Shown here: positions 1 through 10,386 of the stretch, piece after piece
Position numbering within the stretch: the first letter of the stretch is position 1
How the letters are laid out: each line of letters starts with the position of its first letter
From: Pseudohalocynthiibacter aestuariivivens
GTDB taxonomy: Bacteria > Pseudomonadota > Alphaproteobacteria > Rhodobacterales > Rhodobacteraceae
Reading direction: 5' to 3'
DNA: 64,000 bases
Assembly (NCBI RefSeq): GCF_011040495.1
Contig: NZ_CP049037.1
Span: 1,302,001-1,366,000 of the forward strand
Program-made: the position numbers and the translations under genes
The notes under the pieces: generated by a model
Told to the model about the DNA's origin: nothing
Seen by the model: only the letters and a program-made list of their open reading frames with translations
Databases searched by the model: none

Positions 1-1
1 C

Positions 2-985
<984 letters not shown>

Positions 986-995
986 AGGAGACCGC

Positions 996-1421
996 ATGGC
1001 CGGAGAACTGCCGGAATATTATTTCAGGGTGCGCGAAAACGGTGCTTTCGTGTTCCGCGTCGATACGGAGAACCGGCAGCGCCGGATCGACATGGATCAG
1101 ATTGCGGTGGTCAACATCCGCAATGGCCAGATCAAGCCACATGGCGAACGCGAACTGACCGACCGAGACAGGGAGGTTATCCAGGAGTGGATGGCCGAAC
1201 GTCTGGAGCTACAGGAATACCGCGACATTGACGACATCCACAGGGCGGTCGATTATCTCAATACGACAACGCATTGGGCACAGTCCCGTGCGACTGATGA
1301 TCAGCTGGAGGCAGTGACCGACGCGCTGTTGATGGCGATGCATGACTTGCGCACAGTTCTGGTGCGCAAGAAGGCAGACAGACTGCTAAAAGATGTCGAT
1401 GATGACGACGACGGGGATTGA
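996..1421 (+). CDS. Conserved hypothetical protein, 141 aa, acidic C-terminus
   Basis: It starts at ATG 996, just after an AAAGGAGA ribosome site that overlaps the end of the aminotransferase gene, so the two are probably co-transcribed. The 141-residue protein has no signal peptide or membrane segment, a basic and hydrophilic middle (ELTDRDREVIQEWMAERLE) and a run of aspartates at the C-terminus (DVDDDDDGD). I do not recognise a named domain. Its close linkage to an aminotransferase and its soluble composition suggest a cytoplasmic protein, but no function can be given. It ends in front of a strong bidirectional terminator. Confidence 0.7.
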   Translation: MAGELPEYYFRVRENGAFVFRVDTENRQRRIDMDQIAVVNIRNGQIKPHGERELTDRDREVIQEWMAERLELQEYRDIDDIHRAVDYLNTTTHWAQSRATDDQLEAVTDALLMAMHDLRTVLVRKKADRLLKDVDDDDDGD

Positions 1422-1476
1422 CCACGTCGTTCTGCCCTGGTGCCAATGCTCTGCAAATTTGCTGCGCTGAGGTTGG

Positions 1477-1503
1477 AAAATTCCGCACAGCACGCGGAAT
1501 TTT
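1477..1503. terminator. Bidirectional rho-independent terminator between convergent genes
   Basis: A perfect 10-bp inverted repeat (AAAATTCCGC at 1477-1486, GCGGAATTTT at 1494-1503) encloses a 7-base loop. The A-run on one side and T-run on the other let it act in both directions. It sits exactly between the convergent hypothetical gene and the MATE gene. Confidence 0.85.
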
Positions 1504-1509
1504 ACATAT

Positions 1510-2877
1510 CTAAGCATCCTGCGCGCTGTGTGCATTCCGTTTCAGCCAGCGCCAGAATCGCGCCAGCATGAACACCGCAGCAAAGGCCAGACCAACCGCA
1601 AGGCCAAGCCAGATGCCAACGCCACCGTAACCAAGTGTGAAACCAAAGACATAGCTGACCGGGATTCCGATCCCCCAGTAGCTGAAAGCCGCAATGATCA
1701 TCGGCACGCGCGTATCCTGCACACCGCGCAACAGGCCCAGCGCCATGACCTGCCCCGCATCCACCAGCTGAAACAGGGCCGCCGCCGCCAACAGCCAGAT
1801 ACCAATGGCGATCACCGCGTCGCGCTCGGGCTCTGACGGACTCATAAATATGCCGATCAAAAATTCGGGGATCGTAAAGAACACGATCATCGTCAGTGCG
1901 GCAGCGACCAAGGACAGCACAACCGCCACCTTGGCACCATCCTTGAGGCTGCGCATGTTGCCGGTTCCAAAGGCTTGGCCCGCGCGGACAGTGGCGGCAT
2001 TCGACAGCCCGAGGTGGATCATAAACGTGATCGACGCGATCTGAAGCGCGATCCCGTGCGCCGCCAACTGCATCGTACCCAGCCAGCCCATCATAATCGA
2101 GGACGCAGCAAACAGGCCCACTTCGGCAAGGTTGGTCATGCCGATCGGCCAGCCAAGACGGAACACGGCCCGCAACGCTTCCCAGTCGGGGCGCCAGACG
2201 CGGGTGAACATGGCATGTTCGGGTAATGCCACAGCCACGTAAATCGCCAAGCCCACCAGAGACGCTGTCGTGACTGTCGCCGAAGCAACGGCAGCGCCAA
2301 CAATGCCCAACTCGGGAAAGCCCATGTTGCCGAAAATCAGTAGATAATTCACCACCACATTCAGGATCACCGCACCCAGCGTGACCCACAACACCACCTG
2401 CGTGCGCTCCAGCGCGGCAAGGCAGGACTTGAACACCATAACCAGCAGCGACGGGATCACGACAAAGCCGACGATGCTGAGATATTGCCCGGCCATGACC
2501 GAAATCTCAGGATCTTGCCCCAACGCCAGAAACAGGAATTCCGAAAAATACGTCAGAGGAAGCACCGCAAGGCCAAACGCGATGGAGGCCCAGCACCCCA
2601 TGCGCGTGACGCGCCGGACTTGCGTCTCTTGGCCGGATGCCTGCGCCGAAGCAACCATCGGCATCACCGCCCAGGCAAAACCCGATCCCATGATAAAAAA
2701 CACAAAGAACAGCGTCCCGCCCAACACCTCGGCGGCAAGCGCGTCAACGCTGTACCACCCCAGCATCAGCGCATCTGTCAGAGTAATGGCAAACTGTGCC
2801 AAATGACTGCCAATCAACGGCAATCCCAGCGTCAGCAGACGCTTGGCGTGATGGCGGTTTGTCCCGGGCTGTCTCAT
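1510..2877 (-). CDS. MATE-family multidrug/metabolite exporter
   Basis: The 455-residue protein is almost entirely hydrophobic, with about 12 predicted membrane segments arranged as two related halves. It opens with the MATE signature region (LTLGLPLIGSHLAQFAITLT) followed by DALMLGWYSVDALAA. Members exchange Na+ or H+ for organic cations or other small molecules across the inner membrane. Length matches the family (about 440-470). The gene stands alone on the minus strand between the shared terminator and ppk2, 63 bases from the latter. The transported substrate cannot be told from sequence. Confidence 0.9.
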   Translation of the reverse strand: MRQPGTNRHHAKRLLTLGLPLIGSHLAQFAITLTDALMLGWYSVDALAAEVLGGTLFFVFFIMGSGFAWAVMPMVASAQASGQETQVRRVTRMGCWASIAFGLAVLPLTYFSEFLFLALGQDPEISVMAGQYLSIVGFVVIPSLLVMVFKSCLAALERTQVVLWVTLGAVILNVVVNYLLIFGNMGFPELGIVGAAVASATVTTASLVGLAIYVAVALPEHAMFTRVWRPDWEALRAVFRLGWPIGMTNLAEVGLFAASSIMMGWLGTMQLAAHGIALQIASITFMIHLGLSNAATVRAGQAFGTGNMRSLKDGAKVAVVLSLVAAALTMIVFFTIPEFLIGIFMSPSEPERDAVIAIGIWLLAAAALFQLVDAGQVMALGLLRGVQDTRVPMIIAAFSYWGIGIPVSYVFGFTLGYGGVGIWLGLAVGLAFAAVFMLARFWRWLKRNAHSAQDA

Positions 2878-2940
2878 GCCCTACCCCTATGCCGGGCGGA
2901 CGCGCCCGGCAAGATGTCCTTTGGGGGTAGCGTACGAAAC

Positions 2941-3879
2941 TCAACGTGGCGCGCGCGCCTCTGGATGTAGCGATTTTCCAAAAATGTGCGAGGAATTATG
3001 AATGACATGCTGCGCGTTGCAAACGATCAATGGGTCAGGCGCTACTGCGACCGCTGGATCCTTGCCCGGATAATCGAGTGTACTGAGAAAATGCAGCATG
3101 CAGTTCAGGCGTGCACGCTTCTTGTCATCCGACTTGATCACCGTCCAAGGCGCATCGGCAGTATCAGTGTAGAAAAACATCGCCTCTTTGGCCTCGGTGT
3201 AATCGCGCCACTTGTCGAGGCTCTGCTTGTCAATCGGGCTCAGCTTCCACTGCTTTAATGGATCCGTTGCTCGACTGGCAAAGCGCCGTTTCTGCATGTC
3301 CTGAGTGACTGAAAACCAGTATTTGAACAGTCGGATGCCCGAGCGTACCAACATGCGTTCCAATTCGGGCGTTTGCCGCATGAACTCCAAATATTCGCTG
3401 GGCTCACAAAACCCCATGACACGCTCTACACCTGCACGATTGTACCAAGACCGATCATAAAACACCATTTCACCGGTGGTCGGCAGATGCTCGATATAGC
3501 GTTGGAAAAACCATTGGCCGCGCTCCTGATCCGTCGGCTTGTTCAACGCAACGACGCGCGCCTCGCGCGGATTCAGGTGCTCCGTAAACCGTTTGATCGT
3601 ACCCCCTTTGCCCGCCGCGTCTCGGCCCTCGAACAACAAGACAATCTTCTGATCAGATTCCTTGACCCAATGCTGCACCTTCAAAAGCTCGACCTGAATG
3701 CGAGCCTTTTGTTCCTCGTAGAGGTTGCGGCCTAACTTGTTCTGATAGGGATAATCGCCGTTCTCAAAGGCATGACGCAAATCGTCTACAGTACTTGGCG
3801 TCGACCTCATGTCAGCAGCCAAAACCTGTTCAGCCTGATCATGGTCCACCTTCTGGGCAACTGTCGTTCTGCTCACCAT
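2941..3879 (-). CDS. ppk2: Polyphosphate kinase 2
   Basis: The 312-residue protein has the PPK2 P-loop GRDAAGKGG at residues 85-93 and the following Walker-B/lid region MVFYDRSWYNRAGVERV at about 138-154, with the conserved HLNPREARVVALNKPT between them. PPK2 enzymes transfer phosphate between polyphosphate and nucleoside di- or monophosphates, linking energy storage and nucleotide pools in the cytoplasm. Single-domain length fits class I (ADP/GDP-phosphorylating) enzymes, but the class is inferred. The N-terminal 50 residues are polar and poorly conserved; the start at 3879 is the furthest ATG with the reading frame intact. Confidence 0.92.
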   Translation of the reverse strand: MVSRTTVAQKVDHDQAEQVLAADMRSTPSTVDDLRHAFENGDYPYQNKLGRNLYEEQKARIQVELLKVQHWVKESDQKIVLLFEGRDAAGKGGTIKRFTEHLNPREARVVALNKPTDQERGQWFFQRYIEHLPTTGEMVFYDRSWYNRAGVERVMGFCEPSEYLEFMRQTPELERMLVRSGIRLFKYWFSVTQDMQKRRFASRATDPLKQWKLSPIDKQSLDKWRDYTEAKEAMFFYTDTADAPWTVIKSDDKKRARLNCMLHFLSTLDYPGKDPAVAVAPDPLIVCNAQHVIHNSSHIFGKSLHPEARAPR

Positions 3880-4058
3880 TGCTTTTGTCCCTCTCGCATT
3901 TTCGCGATCAGATTAGCACTGGTACACAGATCTGGCCTTGATCCGGGTCAAACCTGATCCAGAAACTGGCATTTAGTTGGCTGTTGCGGGGAATCGCGGT
4001 CAGTACAGGCCAGCGGGTGGCCTGATTGCCTCTGGTCGGGGCAAGTCACGCAAGTGGT

Positions 4059-4370
4059 TCAATGCGTCCAGACAGCACGGCGATTGGTGGCAAAGTTGTC
4101 ACCATAGCCACCGGGACGGACATTGGCCTTGCGTGGCTTTGGTTCTTGCACAACGGCGTCGATCTCATGCTCTCTGGCATAGTCGAGCGCAGCCTGCTTG
4201 GTCGGAAAGGTCAAACGCACCTGCGCCTGCATGTCGTTGGATGACGTCCAGCCCATCAGTGGGTCGACCTCGCGCGCCGTTTGGTTGACGAACTCCAGAA
4301 CCCATTTGCGGGTCTTTGCGGTACCCGATGACATTGCGGTTCGGGTGGGTCTGAAAATACGTGCGGGCAT
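4059..4370 (-). CDS. NDUFS4-family subunit of respiratory complex I
   Basis: The 103-residue protein matches the 'ETC complex I subunit conserved region' family, the bacterial counterpart of mitochondrial NDUFS4. It has the typical opening [21 protein letters not shown], the [20 protein letters not shown] centre and the [16 protein letters not shown] helix. In alphaproteobacteria this accessory subunit sits on the peripheral arm of NADH:ubiquinone oxidoreductase and is encoded away from the main nuo operon, as here. It is transcribed alone, divergently from the LysR gene. About 180 bases separate it from ppk2, in which I see no gene. Confidence 0.88.
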   Translation of the reverse strand: MPARIFRPTRTAMSSGTAKTRKWVLEFVNQTAREVDPLMGWTSSNDMQAQVRLTFPTKQAALDYAREHEIDAVVQEPKPRKANVRPGGYGDNFATNRRAVWTH

Positions 4371-4536
4371 GCGCGTCTCCTTTGGCTTGGGCGGTTATCC
4401 CAAATTCACGCGACATGGGCAAGCTGTGATCGAGGTCTGGCAGCGATGTATGACGCCACGGGTGCTCTTGCCTGACCTGCCCGTCGGGTGACAAGATGAG
4501 TGAACTAGCCGCGCCCACACTTAAGAGGATCTGAAA

Positions 4537-5430
4537 TTGGCGATAAAGATTGAAATGCTCAGATGCTTTCGCACTGTCGCAGACGCAGGCGGATTGGCAG
4601 ACGCAGCAGAGGTGCTGGGGCGCACCCCGTCAGCGGTATCGATGATGCTCCGTCAATTCGAAGATCACATCGGCGCGCCCCTGTTTGAAAGCGCGCGGAA
4701 ATCGCACCTGACGCCGCTCGGCGCTCAGATTGCAGCAAAGGCCGCGCAAGAGTTAGGTCACTTTGATCGGACCGTCGCCGCCATAGAGGCATTGGCGCGG
4801 GCAGAGGATGGGCATGTGCGCCTGTCGGTGACGCCTTCGGTCGCGCAGACCATCATGCCCCCGATACTGGAGCCTTACATGCAAGCGCGGCCCGGCGTCC
4901 GGATTGAGATGCGTGATACCGATAGCGCATCGGTGCAGCGCGATCTGGAGCAGGGCAAGGCCGACATTGGCATTGCCAGCCTCGCGCCCTTTCCGGGATT
5001 CGACCGAGAGTTGATTCTTTCCGACGCTTTCGGTGTGGTCTGCCCCATCCATCACCCACTGGCGCAACACTGGACAGATCTGGGGTGGGATGACCTCGTG
5101 AGCCATGCCTTTATCGCCAACGGTCTGTGTCAACAAATCCGCGATCCGGGATTCCAGCCGATCCTGCACTCCTCGCGCCTTATGGTCCACAATACCGCGT
5201 CCATTCTCAGCCTCGTGCGCGCAGGAGCGGGCATCACCATCCTACCCGAACTGGCCGTGTTGCCCGAGTTTATGGATCTGGCGTTTCTACCACTGGCAGA
5301 TGCCACGACACGACGTGAGGTCTGGATGGTCGTACCAACGCACAGCACGATGACCCCCGCCACCGCCGCATTAGCCGACGCAATTCGCAGCGCGAATGCC
5401 TCTCCACCGCCAAAATTTCAAAAAAGCTGA
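4537..5430 (+). CDS. LysR-family transcriptional regulator
   Basis: The 297-residue protein has an N-terminal winged helix-turn-helix (about residues 4-62, with AEVLGRTPSAVSMMLRQFEDHIG) and a C-terminal periplasmic-binding-like effector domain. Translation probably begins at TTG 4537 after the AAGAGGAT ribosome site, because the homologous start is immediately upstream of the helix-turn-helix and no ATG fits better. It lies 89 bases upstream of a four-gene set on the same strand (ALDH, dipeptidase, unknown, DUF3726) and is the obvious candidate to control it; this regulation is inferred from position. Confidence 0.88.
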   Translation: MAIKIEMLRCFRTVADAGGLADAAEVLGRTPSAVSMMLRQFEDHIGAPLFESARKSHLTPLGAQIAAKAAQELGHFDRTVAAIEALARAEDGHVRLSVTPSVAQTIMPPILEPYMQARPGVRIEMRDTDSASVQRDLEQGKADIGIASLAPFPGFDRELILSDAFGVVCPIHHPLAQHWTDLGWDDLVSHAFIANGLCQQIRDPGFQPILHSSRLMVHNTASILSLVRAGAGITILPELAVLPEFMDLAFLPLADATTRREVWMVVPTHSTMTPATAALADAIRSANASPPPKFQKS

Positions 5431-5519
5431 ATTTTAGTTAACAAATTTGCGTTTGCCTTAAATTCATAGCTATGGCCAGATACCGGCTGCCCCGAACTGC
5501 GCGCGAAAGGAAACGACTC

Positions 5520-6971
5520 ATGGCCAACCTTCAGAAAAATTACATCGCCGGTGACTGGTGCGAAGGATCCTCCGAAATCGAGAACCGCAACCCGTCCGAT
5601 CTGGGCGATCTGATCGGTGTCTATGCACAGGCCAGCGCGGATCAGCTTGATCAGGCTTTGGCCTCCGCACGGCGCGCACAGGCGGAATGGGCCACCTACG
5701 GGATGGAGCGCAAACAGGCCGCACTGATGGCCATCGGCAATGAACTGATGGCGCGCGCCGAAGAACTGGGCACGCTACTGAGCCGCGAAGAAGGCAAACC
5801 GCTGGCCGAAGGCAAGGGCGAGGTTTATCGCGCAGGACAGTTTTTCACCTACTACGCCGCTGAATGTCTTCGTCAACTGGGCGAGAACGCAGACAGTGTG
5901 CGCCCCGGCGTCGAAATCGACGTGCGCCGCGAACCTGTGGGTGTCGTCGCCGTGATCAGCCCCTGGAACTTCCCCACCGCCACGGCCAGCTGGAAAATCG
6001 CTCCGGCACTGGCCTATGGCAACGCCGTGCTATGGAAACCGGCAAACGTCACCCCTGCCTCTGCCGTTGCCCTGACCGAGATCATCAGCCGTCAGGACAT
6101 CCCCAAGGGTCTCTTTAACCTTGTCATGGGGGCAGGTCGCGACGTGGGGCAACGTCTGATCGAAAGCACCAAGGTCGATGCGATCTCTTTTACCGGCTCT
6201 GTACCGGTCGGACGCGGCATCGCGTCCGCAGCGATCCAGAATTTCACCCGCGTCCAGATGGAAATGGGTTCCAAGAACGCGCTGGTGGTGATGGATGACT
6301 CTGATCTTGATCTGGCCGTCACCCTCGCTCTGGGTGGTGCATTTGGCGGATCGGGTCAAAAATGTACCGCATCGTCGCGATTGATCGTGCACGAGGCCGT
6401 GCATGATGCTTTTGCCGAAAAGCTGATCAAAGGCGCCAAGGCAATGTCGGTTGGTCACGCACTGAAAGAAGGGACACAAATAGGTCCGGTGGTCAGCGAA
6501 AGCCAGCTAACCGAGAACCTGAAATATGTTGATCTCGGCAAGACCGAAGGTGCCGAACTGGCCTGCGGCGGTGTACGGGTCGAGCGCGAAACCGAAGGGT
6601 ACTACATGACACCCGGCGTTTTCCTGAACACCACCAATGATATGCGCATCAACCGCGAGGAAATGTTCGCACCATTGGCTGCCGTGATCAAAGTCGGCAG
6701 CTACGACGAAGCTTTGCACACGGTCAACGACACCAATTTCGGTCTGACCTCTGGTATCGTGACTCGCAGCCTCTCGCGTGCCACGCATTTCCGCCGTAAC
6801 GCCCGCACCGGCGTCGTCACGGTCAACCTGCCCACAGCCGGTACCGACTATCACGTGCCTTTTGGTGGGCGCGGTGACAGTTCCTACGGCCCCCGCGAAC
6901 AGGGTCAGACGGCACGCGAATTCTACACCGTCGTAAAAACCGCCTACATCGCGGCAGGCGATCCGGCATGA
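5520..6971 (+). CDS. Aldehyde dehydrogenase, 2-oxoglutarate-semialdehyde dehydrogenase-like
   Basis: The 483-residue NAD(P)+-dependent aldehyde dehydrogenase has the catalytic cysteine in GGSGQKCTASSRL (Cys282), the general-base glutamate in QMEMGSKN (Glu248) and the SPWNFP loop (Asn150). The C-terminal SSYGPREQGQTAREFYTVV stretch resembles 2,5-dioxopentanoate (2-oxoglutarate semialdehyde) dehydrogenases of hydroxyproline and sugar-acid catabolism; the substrate is an inference. ATG 5520 is chosen over 5472 because GAAAGGAAA precedes it and the family N-terminus starts there. Its stop overlaps the next start by 4 bases, so translation is coupled. Confidence 0.88.
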   Translation: MANLQKNYIAGDWCEGSSEIENRNPSDLGDLIGVYAQASADQLDQALASARRAQAEWATYGMERKQAALMAIGNELMARAEELGTLLSREEGKPLAEGKGEVYRAGQFFTYYAAECLRQLGENADSVRPGVEIDVRREPVGVVAVISPWNFPTATASWKIAPALAYGNAVLWKPANVTPASAVALTEIISRQDIPKGLFNLVMGAGRDVGQRLIESTKVDAISFTGSVPVGRGIASAAIQNFTRVQMEMGSKNALVVMDDSDLDLAVTLALGGAFGGSGQKCTASSRLIVHEAVHDAFAEKLIKGAKAMSVGHALKEGTQIGPVVSESQLTENLKYVDLGKTEGAELACGGVRVERETEGYYMTPGVFLNTTNDMRINREEMFAPLAAVIKVGSYDEALHTVNDTNFGLTSGIVTRSLSRATHFRRNARTGVVTVNLPTAGTDYHVPFGGRGDSSYGPREQGQTAREFYTVVKTAYIAAGDPA

Positions 6972-7954
6972 CCTACCGCGTTGACTGTCTGCAATACGCC
7001 AACTGGTCGGAAAAGGTTTTCCGCCAGATGCGACAGGGCGGTGTCGACGCCGTGCAAGTGACGATCAGTTACCATGAGAACTTCCGCGAAACCGTCTTGA
7101 ACATAGAGAAATGGAATCGCTGGTTCGAACAATACCCTGACCTGATCATGAAGGGTCGGTGGGCGGGCGATGTGCGCACCGCGCACGAGACCGGCCGCAC
7201 GGCCATCTTCTTTGGCTTTCAGAACCCCAGCCCGATCGAGGACGATATCGGTCTGGTCGAAGTGCTGCACGATCTCGGGGCGCGCTTCATGCAGTTAAGC
7301 TATAACAACCAATCGTTGCTGGCGACCGGGTGTTACGAGGCCGAAGACCCCGGCATCACCCGTATGGGCCGCGAGGTTATCAAGGAGATGAACCGCGTCG
7401 GCATGGTGATCGACATGAGCCACTCGGCGGATCGTTCGACCATCGAGGCAGCAGAATTGTCCCAGCGCCCCATCGCCATCACCCACGCCAATCTGCATGA
7501 TTGGCAGCCCGCCCTACGCAACAAGCGCGACGATGTCGTGCGCGCGGTCACTGAACGCGGCGGCATGATGGGGTTTTCGCTATATCCGCACCACCTGAAG
7601 GATAAGTCGGACTGCACGCTGGACAGCTTTTGCGCCATGATCGCCACAGCCGCCGAGCGGTACGGGGTTGAGCATTTCGGCATCGGCAGTGATCTGTGTC
7701 AGGATCAGCCCGACAGCATCGTGGAATGGATGCGCACCGGACGCTGGACCAAAACGGTCGATTACGGCGAAGGCTCTGCCGCAGCGCCGGGCTTTCCGCC
7801 ACAACCGGGTTGGTTCGCCGACAACCGCGATTTCGGCAATATCGAGAATGGCTTGCGCAAGATCGGCTTTGCCAGCGCCGAGGTGGCCGATCTGATGGGC
7901 GATAACTGGCTACGCTTTTTCGAGGAAAACTTCACACCAACAAACATTGGCTGA
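6968..7954 (+). CDS. Peptidase M19 (membrane/renal dipeptidase) family protein
   Basis: The 328-residue protein has the M19 core: LSYNNQSLLATGCYE, GREVIKEMNRVGMVIDMSHS and the following ITHAN histidine segment, then FGIGSDLCQD. These normally form a TIM-barrel zinc dipeptidase acting on dipeptides or related amides. Unusually, I do not see the N-terminal HxD zinc motif of the family; the first 40 residues read VDCLQYANWSEKVFRQM instead. Despite the family name there is no signal peptide. It overlaps the ALDH gene by 4 bases and is followed 26 bases later by the unknown 563-residue gene, so it belongs to the same operon. Confidence 0.8.
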   Translation: MTYRVDCLQYANWSEKVFRQMRQGGVDAVQVTISYHENFRETVLNIEKWNRWFEQYPDLIMKGRWAGDVRTAHETGRTAIFFGFQNPSPIEDDIGLVEVLHDLGARFMQLSYNNQSLLATGCYEAEDPGITRMGREVIKEMNRVGMVIDMSHSADRSTIEAAELSQRPIAITHANLHDWQPALRNKRDDVVRAVTERGGMMGFSLYPHHLKDKSDCTLDSFCAMIATAAERYGVEHFGIGSDLCQDQPDSIVEWMRTGRWTKTVDYGEGSAAAPGFPPQPGWFADNRDFGNIENGLRKIGFASAEVADLMGDNWLRFFEENFTPTNIG

Positions 7955-7980
7955 CCAGCGCGCGGAGGGAGGAGCGAGTG

Positions 7981-9672
7981 ATGGAAGAAACTCAGGTGAC
8001 GACGGTTGCACCACGCGACCCCGCCACTGTCATGCAACTCGCCCGAATGGGATCGTTCCATCAGTGCCGCCTGTCCTTCATGCGTCAGCTTCTGCGCCGT
8101 TTCAAATCCGAGAACTGGCATTTCGAAGTGCCCATGTTCGACATCGACGCATGCGGCGTGGGGCGCGCTGTCTATACTGCGCACGGACCACAAAACAGCT
8201 ATTCTCTGGTAGCGTTTTCGCATGACCTGCCCCCCGAGCTGCGGTCAGACCGGGTCATCGCAACAGCTTGGGATGCAACCTTCACACTTTTCGACGGCAT
8301 TCCTGACAAAGCTGATCTGGATCGCCTAGAGCAGAATGTGCCGTTGCAGGAGGCGGGCCGTATATCCGAAAAAGAACTGTCACTGGCCCGTGCCAACCGG
8401 TCCGTACGGCTGTGGGAACATGTGCTCAGTCGCCTTGCCGCGGGGCAGCAGCCGGATGCGCAAAAAGTCCGTGAAGTTGGGTATCTGATGCGTACCACCG
8501 CCGTCTATGGCTCTGGCAAATTTGGCGCAGCGGACCGCGAAGCCACCTGTGCCCGGCCCGAGTTTCAGGCACCCTTTCAAGTCGAAATGTTGCATGTGTA
8601 CCTGATCCGAACGTTCGTGATGGATCTGGTCGAGTTCATGGCGCATCAACGCAACCCCGCGACTGCAGTGCCAATTGACCCTGCGTTGCGCCGTCAATTC
8701 GGCATTGGAAACTCGACGGGGCTGGGGATGGCACCATTCCTGCTCAACCATCCGGCGTTGTTACACAGTTGGATCAACGCCCGCGAAACCGCATTGGCGA
8801 GGGTTCGTTCGTTGCCAACTGCAACAAAAGCAGAGATCGATACTCTGCGTCACCTGATCCGACGCGCCCGCCGGAACGCCCAGGATTGGGTGTCCGAGCA
8901 TCCAGTGCAGATCGACAAGCTGGATGCGTTGCGCTCGGATCTGGAGGCGCTAGAAGCGCATCTGAAGGACGCTGACGTGCTGACCAACGCACCGTGGGAC
9001 CGGCTCTGGCTGTGGGGCGAGGCTGCGCTCAGCCTTGAGGGGCAGGAACAGTTGGCGTCGTTACTACTAGAACCCTATGGGCATCTGGTCGACGATCTCG
9101 GCCCGGGTATGGCATCAGACGAGACAGCACATTGGCGCATTGACGGAGCAATGAGTGTCGGTCAGCTTCGTACCATCACCGAAGATGTGTATCGCTGGGC
9201 ACTTGATACAGACTGGTCGGATCCCGCCGCCATTGCACGTGTCTGGTACATCTCCGAGGCAAAGCTTGAACCGCGATTGGGCGAGCGTCATTCCGAACCG
9301 CTCACCCCTTACGAACAACCGCTTTGCCCCGGACGGGATTCTGCCCTGATGTACAAAGATTTGCACCGTTTCGGCGGTGAAACCGTAGCCGCCTTTGCCC
9401 TGCATCACCCAGAACATCGACATATGGTGCGGCGTGCGCAAATCACCGCGCGTCTACCCTATGCAGAGATCCGCGACAACACCATCGGCGCGGACCTGTT
9501 GCCGATTGATATGCTGCGCGCCAAGCTGAGCTTCTTTGGCGCTTGCCATTTCGATCCGCGTTCAGACCGTTGGGTGCGCATCAACATGTACAAACATGCG
9601 CCCTTCCCTGCCGAGTTGGGTGAAGCCGAAGCCGACGATTGGACATTGCCACCGCAAGGAACCAGCAGATGA
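7981..9672 (+). CDS. Conserved hypothetical protein, 563 aa, in dipeptidase/DUF3726 operon
   Basis: No named domain is recognised. The protein is soluble, without a signal peptide; a Lys/Arg- and Leu-rich helical segment lies at about residues 280-335 and the C-terminus is rich in His, Arg and aromatic residues. ATG 7981 follows a strong GGAGGGAGGAG site; a GTG directly in front (7978) is a weaker alternative. Its stop overlaps the DUF3726 start by 4 bases (ATGA), and the dipeptidase ends 26 bases upstream, so ALDH, dipeptidase, this gene and DUF3726 form one unit. An enzymatic role in the same pathway is likely by context only. Confidence 0.75.
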   Translation: MEETQVTTVAPRDPATVMQLARMGSFHQCRLSFMRQLLRRFKSENWHFEVPMFDIDACGVGRAVYTAHGPQNSYSLVAFSHDLPPELRSDRVIATAWDATFTLFDGIPDKADLDRLEQNVPLQEAGRISEKELSLARANRSVRLWEHVLSRLAAGQQPDAQKVREVGYLMRTTAVYGSGKFGAADREATCARPEFQAPFQVEMLHVYLIRTFVMDLVEFMAHQRNPATAVPIDPALRRQFGIGNSTGLGMAPFLLNHPALLHSWINARETALARVRSLPTATKAEIDTLRHLIRRARRNAQDWVSEHPVQIDKLDALRSDLEALEAHLKDADVLTNAPWDRLWLWGEAALSLEGQEQLASLLLEPYGHLVDDLGPGMASDETAHWRIDGAMSVGQLRTITEDVYRWALDTDWSDPAAIARVWYISEAKLEPRLGERHSEPLTPYEQPLCPGRDSALMYKDLHRFGGETVAAFALHHPEHRHMVRRAQITARLPYAEIRDNTIGADLLPIDMLRAKLSFFGACHFDPRSDRWVRINMYKHAPFPAELGEAEADDWTLPPQGTSR

Positions 9673-10295
9673 GTTGGTCATTGAGTGAGGCCGAAAGCCT
9701 GTCCCGCAAGGCGGCACGGGGCGCGGGATTCTCTTGGGGCATGGCCGAAGAGGCCGGACGCGCGGTTCGATGGCTGGCCTCGGTATCGTTGCCGGGACCC
9801 GAAATGCTGGTTGCGCGGCTAGAACGTGGTCCCTGCGCGGCACCCGAGCCCAATGGCGAGATCTGGACAGCGATCAGCGGGCCACTTTGTCCGATTGGTG
9901 CGGGCGTCGCGTTGGCTGATAGGGCGGCGACAGTCGCGTGCGGTCCGGCCTTGGTTTTGCGGGGCGTGGCCAATCCCATGTTGTTGGTGCCCTTCGTTGC
10001 TGCCGCCGCAGCGCAGACCGGAACCGCATTGCGGATGGATTGCGCGGGTGGAAGTTTCATCTTTGGCGAGCACGCGTGCGGTAAGATGCCGCCACACGCA
10101 CACCCTGTCGATGTCCGTATCAGCACGGGCGCAGATCCAGACAAGGGGCTCCCGCGCTTGATCTGCCAGCAGCGCTATCAAATGCCCCGTTCCACTGAAG
10201 CTGTGCTGCTTGCTTATGCCCACCGGACATACGCCCCGGACACCGAGGCCAGCCGCCTTTCAGGTGCGGGTGCTGGTCTGTCGGATAGCGATTGA
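9669..10295 (+). CDS. DUF3726-domain protein
   Basis: The 208-residue protein begins MSWSLSEAESLSRKAARGAG, the recognisable start of DUF3726 proteins found in Rhodobacterales and relatives. No function is established. It contains several small hydrophobic Ala/Gly-rich stretches (for example NPMLLVPFVAAAAAQTG) but no convincing signal peptide. ATG 9669 is chosen because it overlaps the previous stop (ATGA) and follows CAAGGAA; the in-frame ATG at 9639 lies inside the upstream gene. It is the last gene of the LysR-linked set; the convergent riboflavin synthase follows 91 bases on. Confidence 0.75.
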   Translation: MSWSLSEAESLSRKAARGAGFSWGMAEEAGRAVRWLASVSLPGPEMLVARLERGPCAAPEPNGEIWTAISGPLCPIGAGVALADRAATVACGPALVLRGVANPMLLVPFVAAAAAQTGTALRMDCAGGSFIFGEHACGKMPPHAHPVDVRISTGADPDKGLPRLICQQRYQMPRSTEAVLLAYAHRTYAPDTEASRLSGAGAGLSDSD

Positions 10296-10386
10296 ACGCG
10301 AGACGTGATTACAACCCGGGTGATGCCTGCATCGGGAGCATTGATCAAAGAAAAAAGCCCGCTCGTAGCGCGCCGTGCCGGACTGT

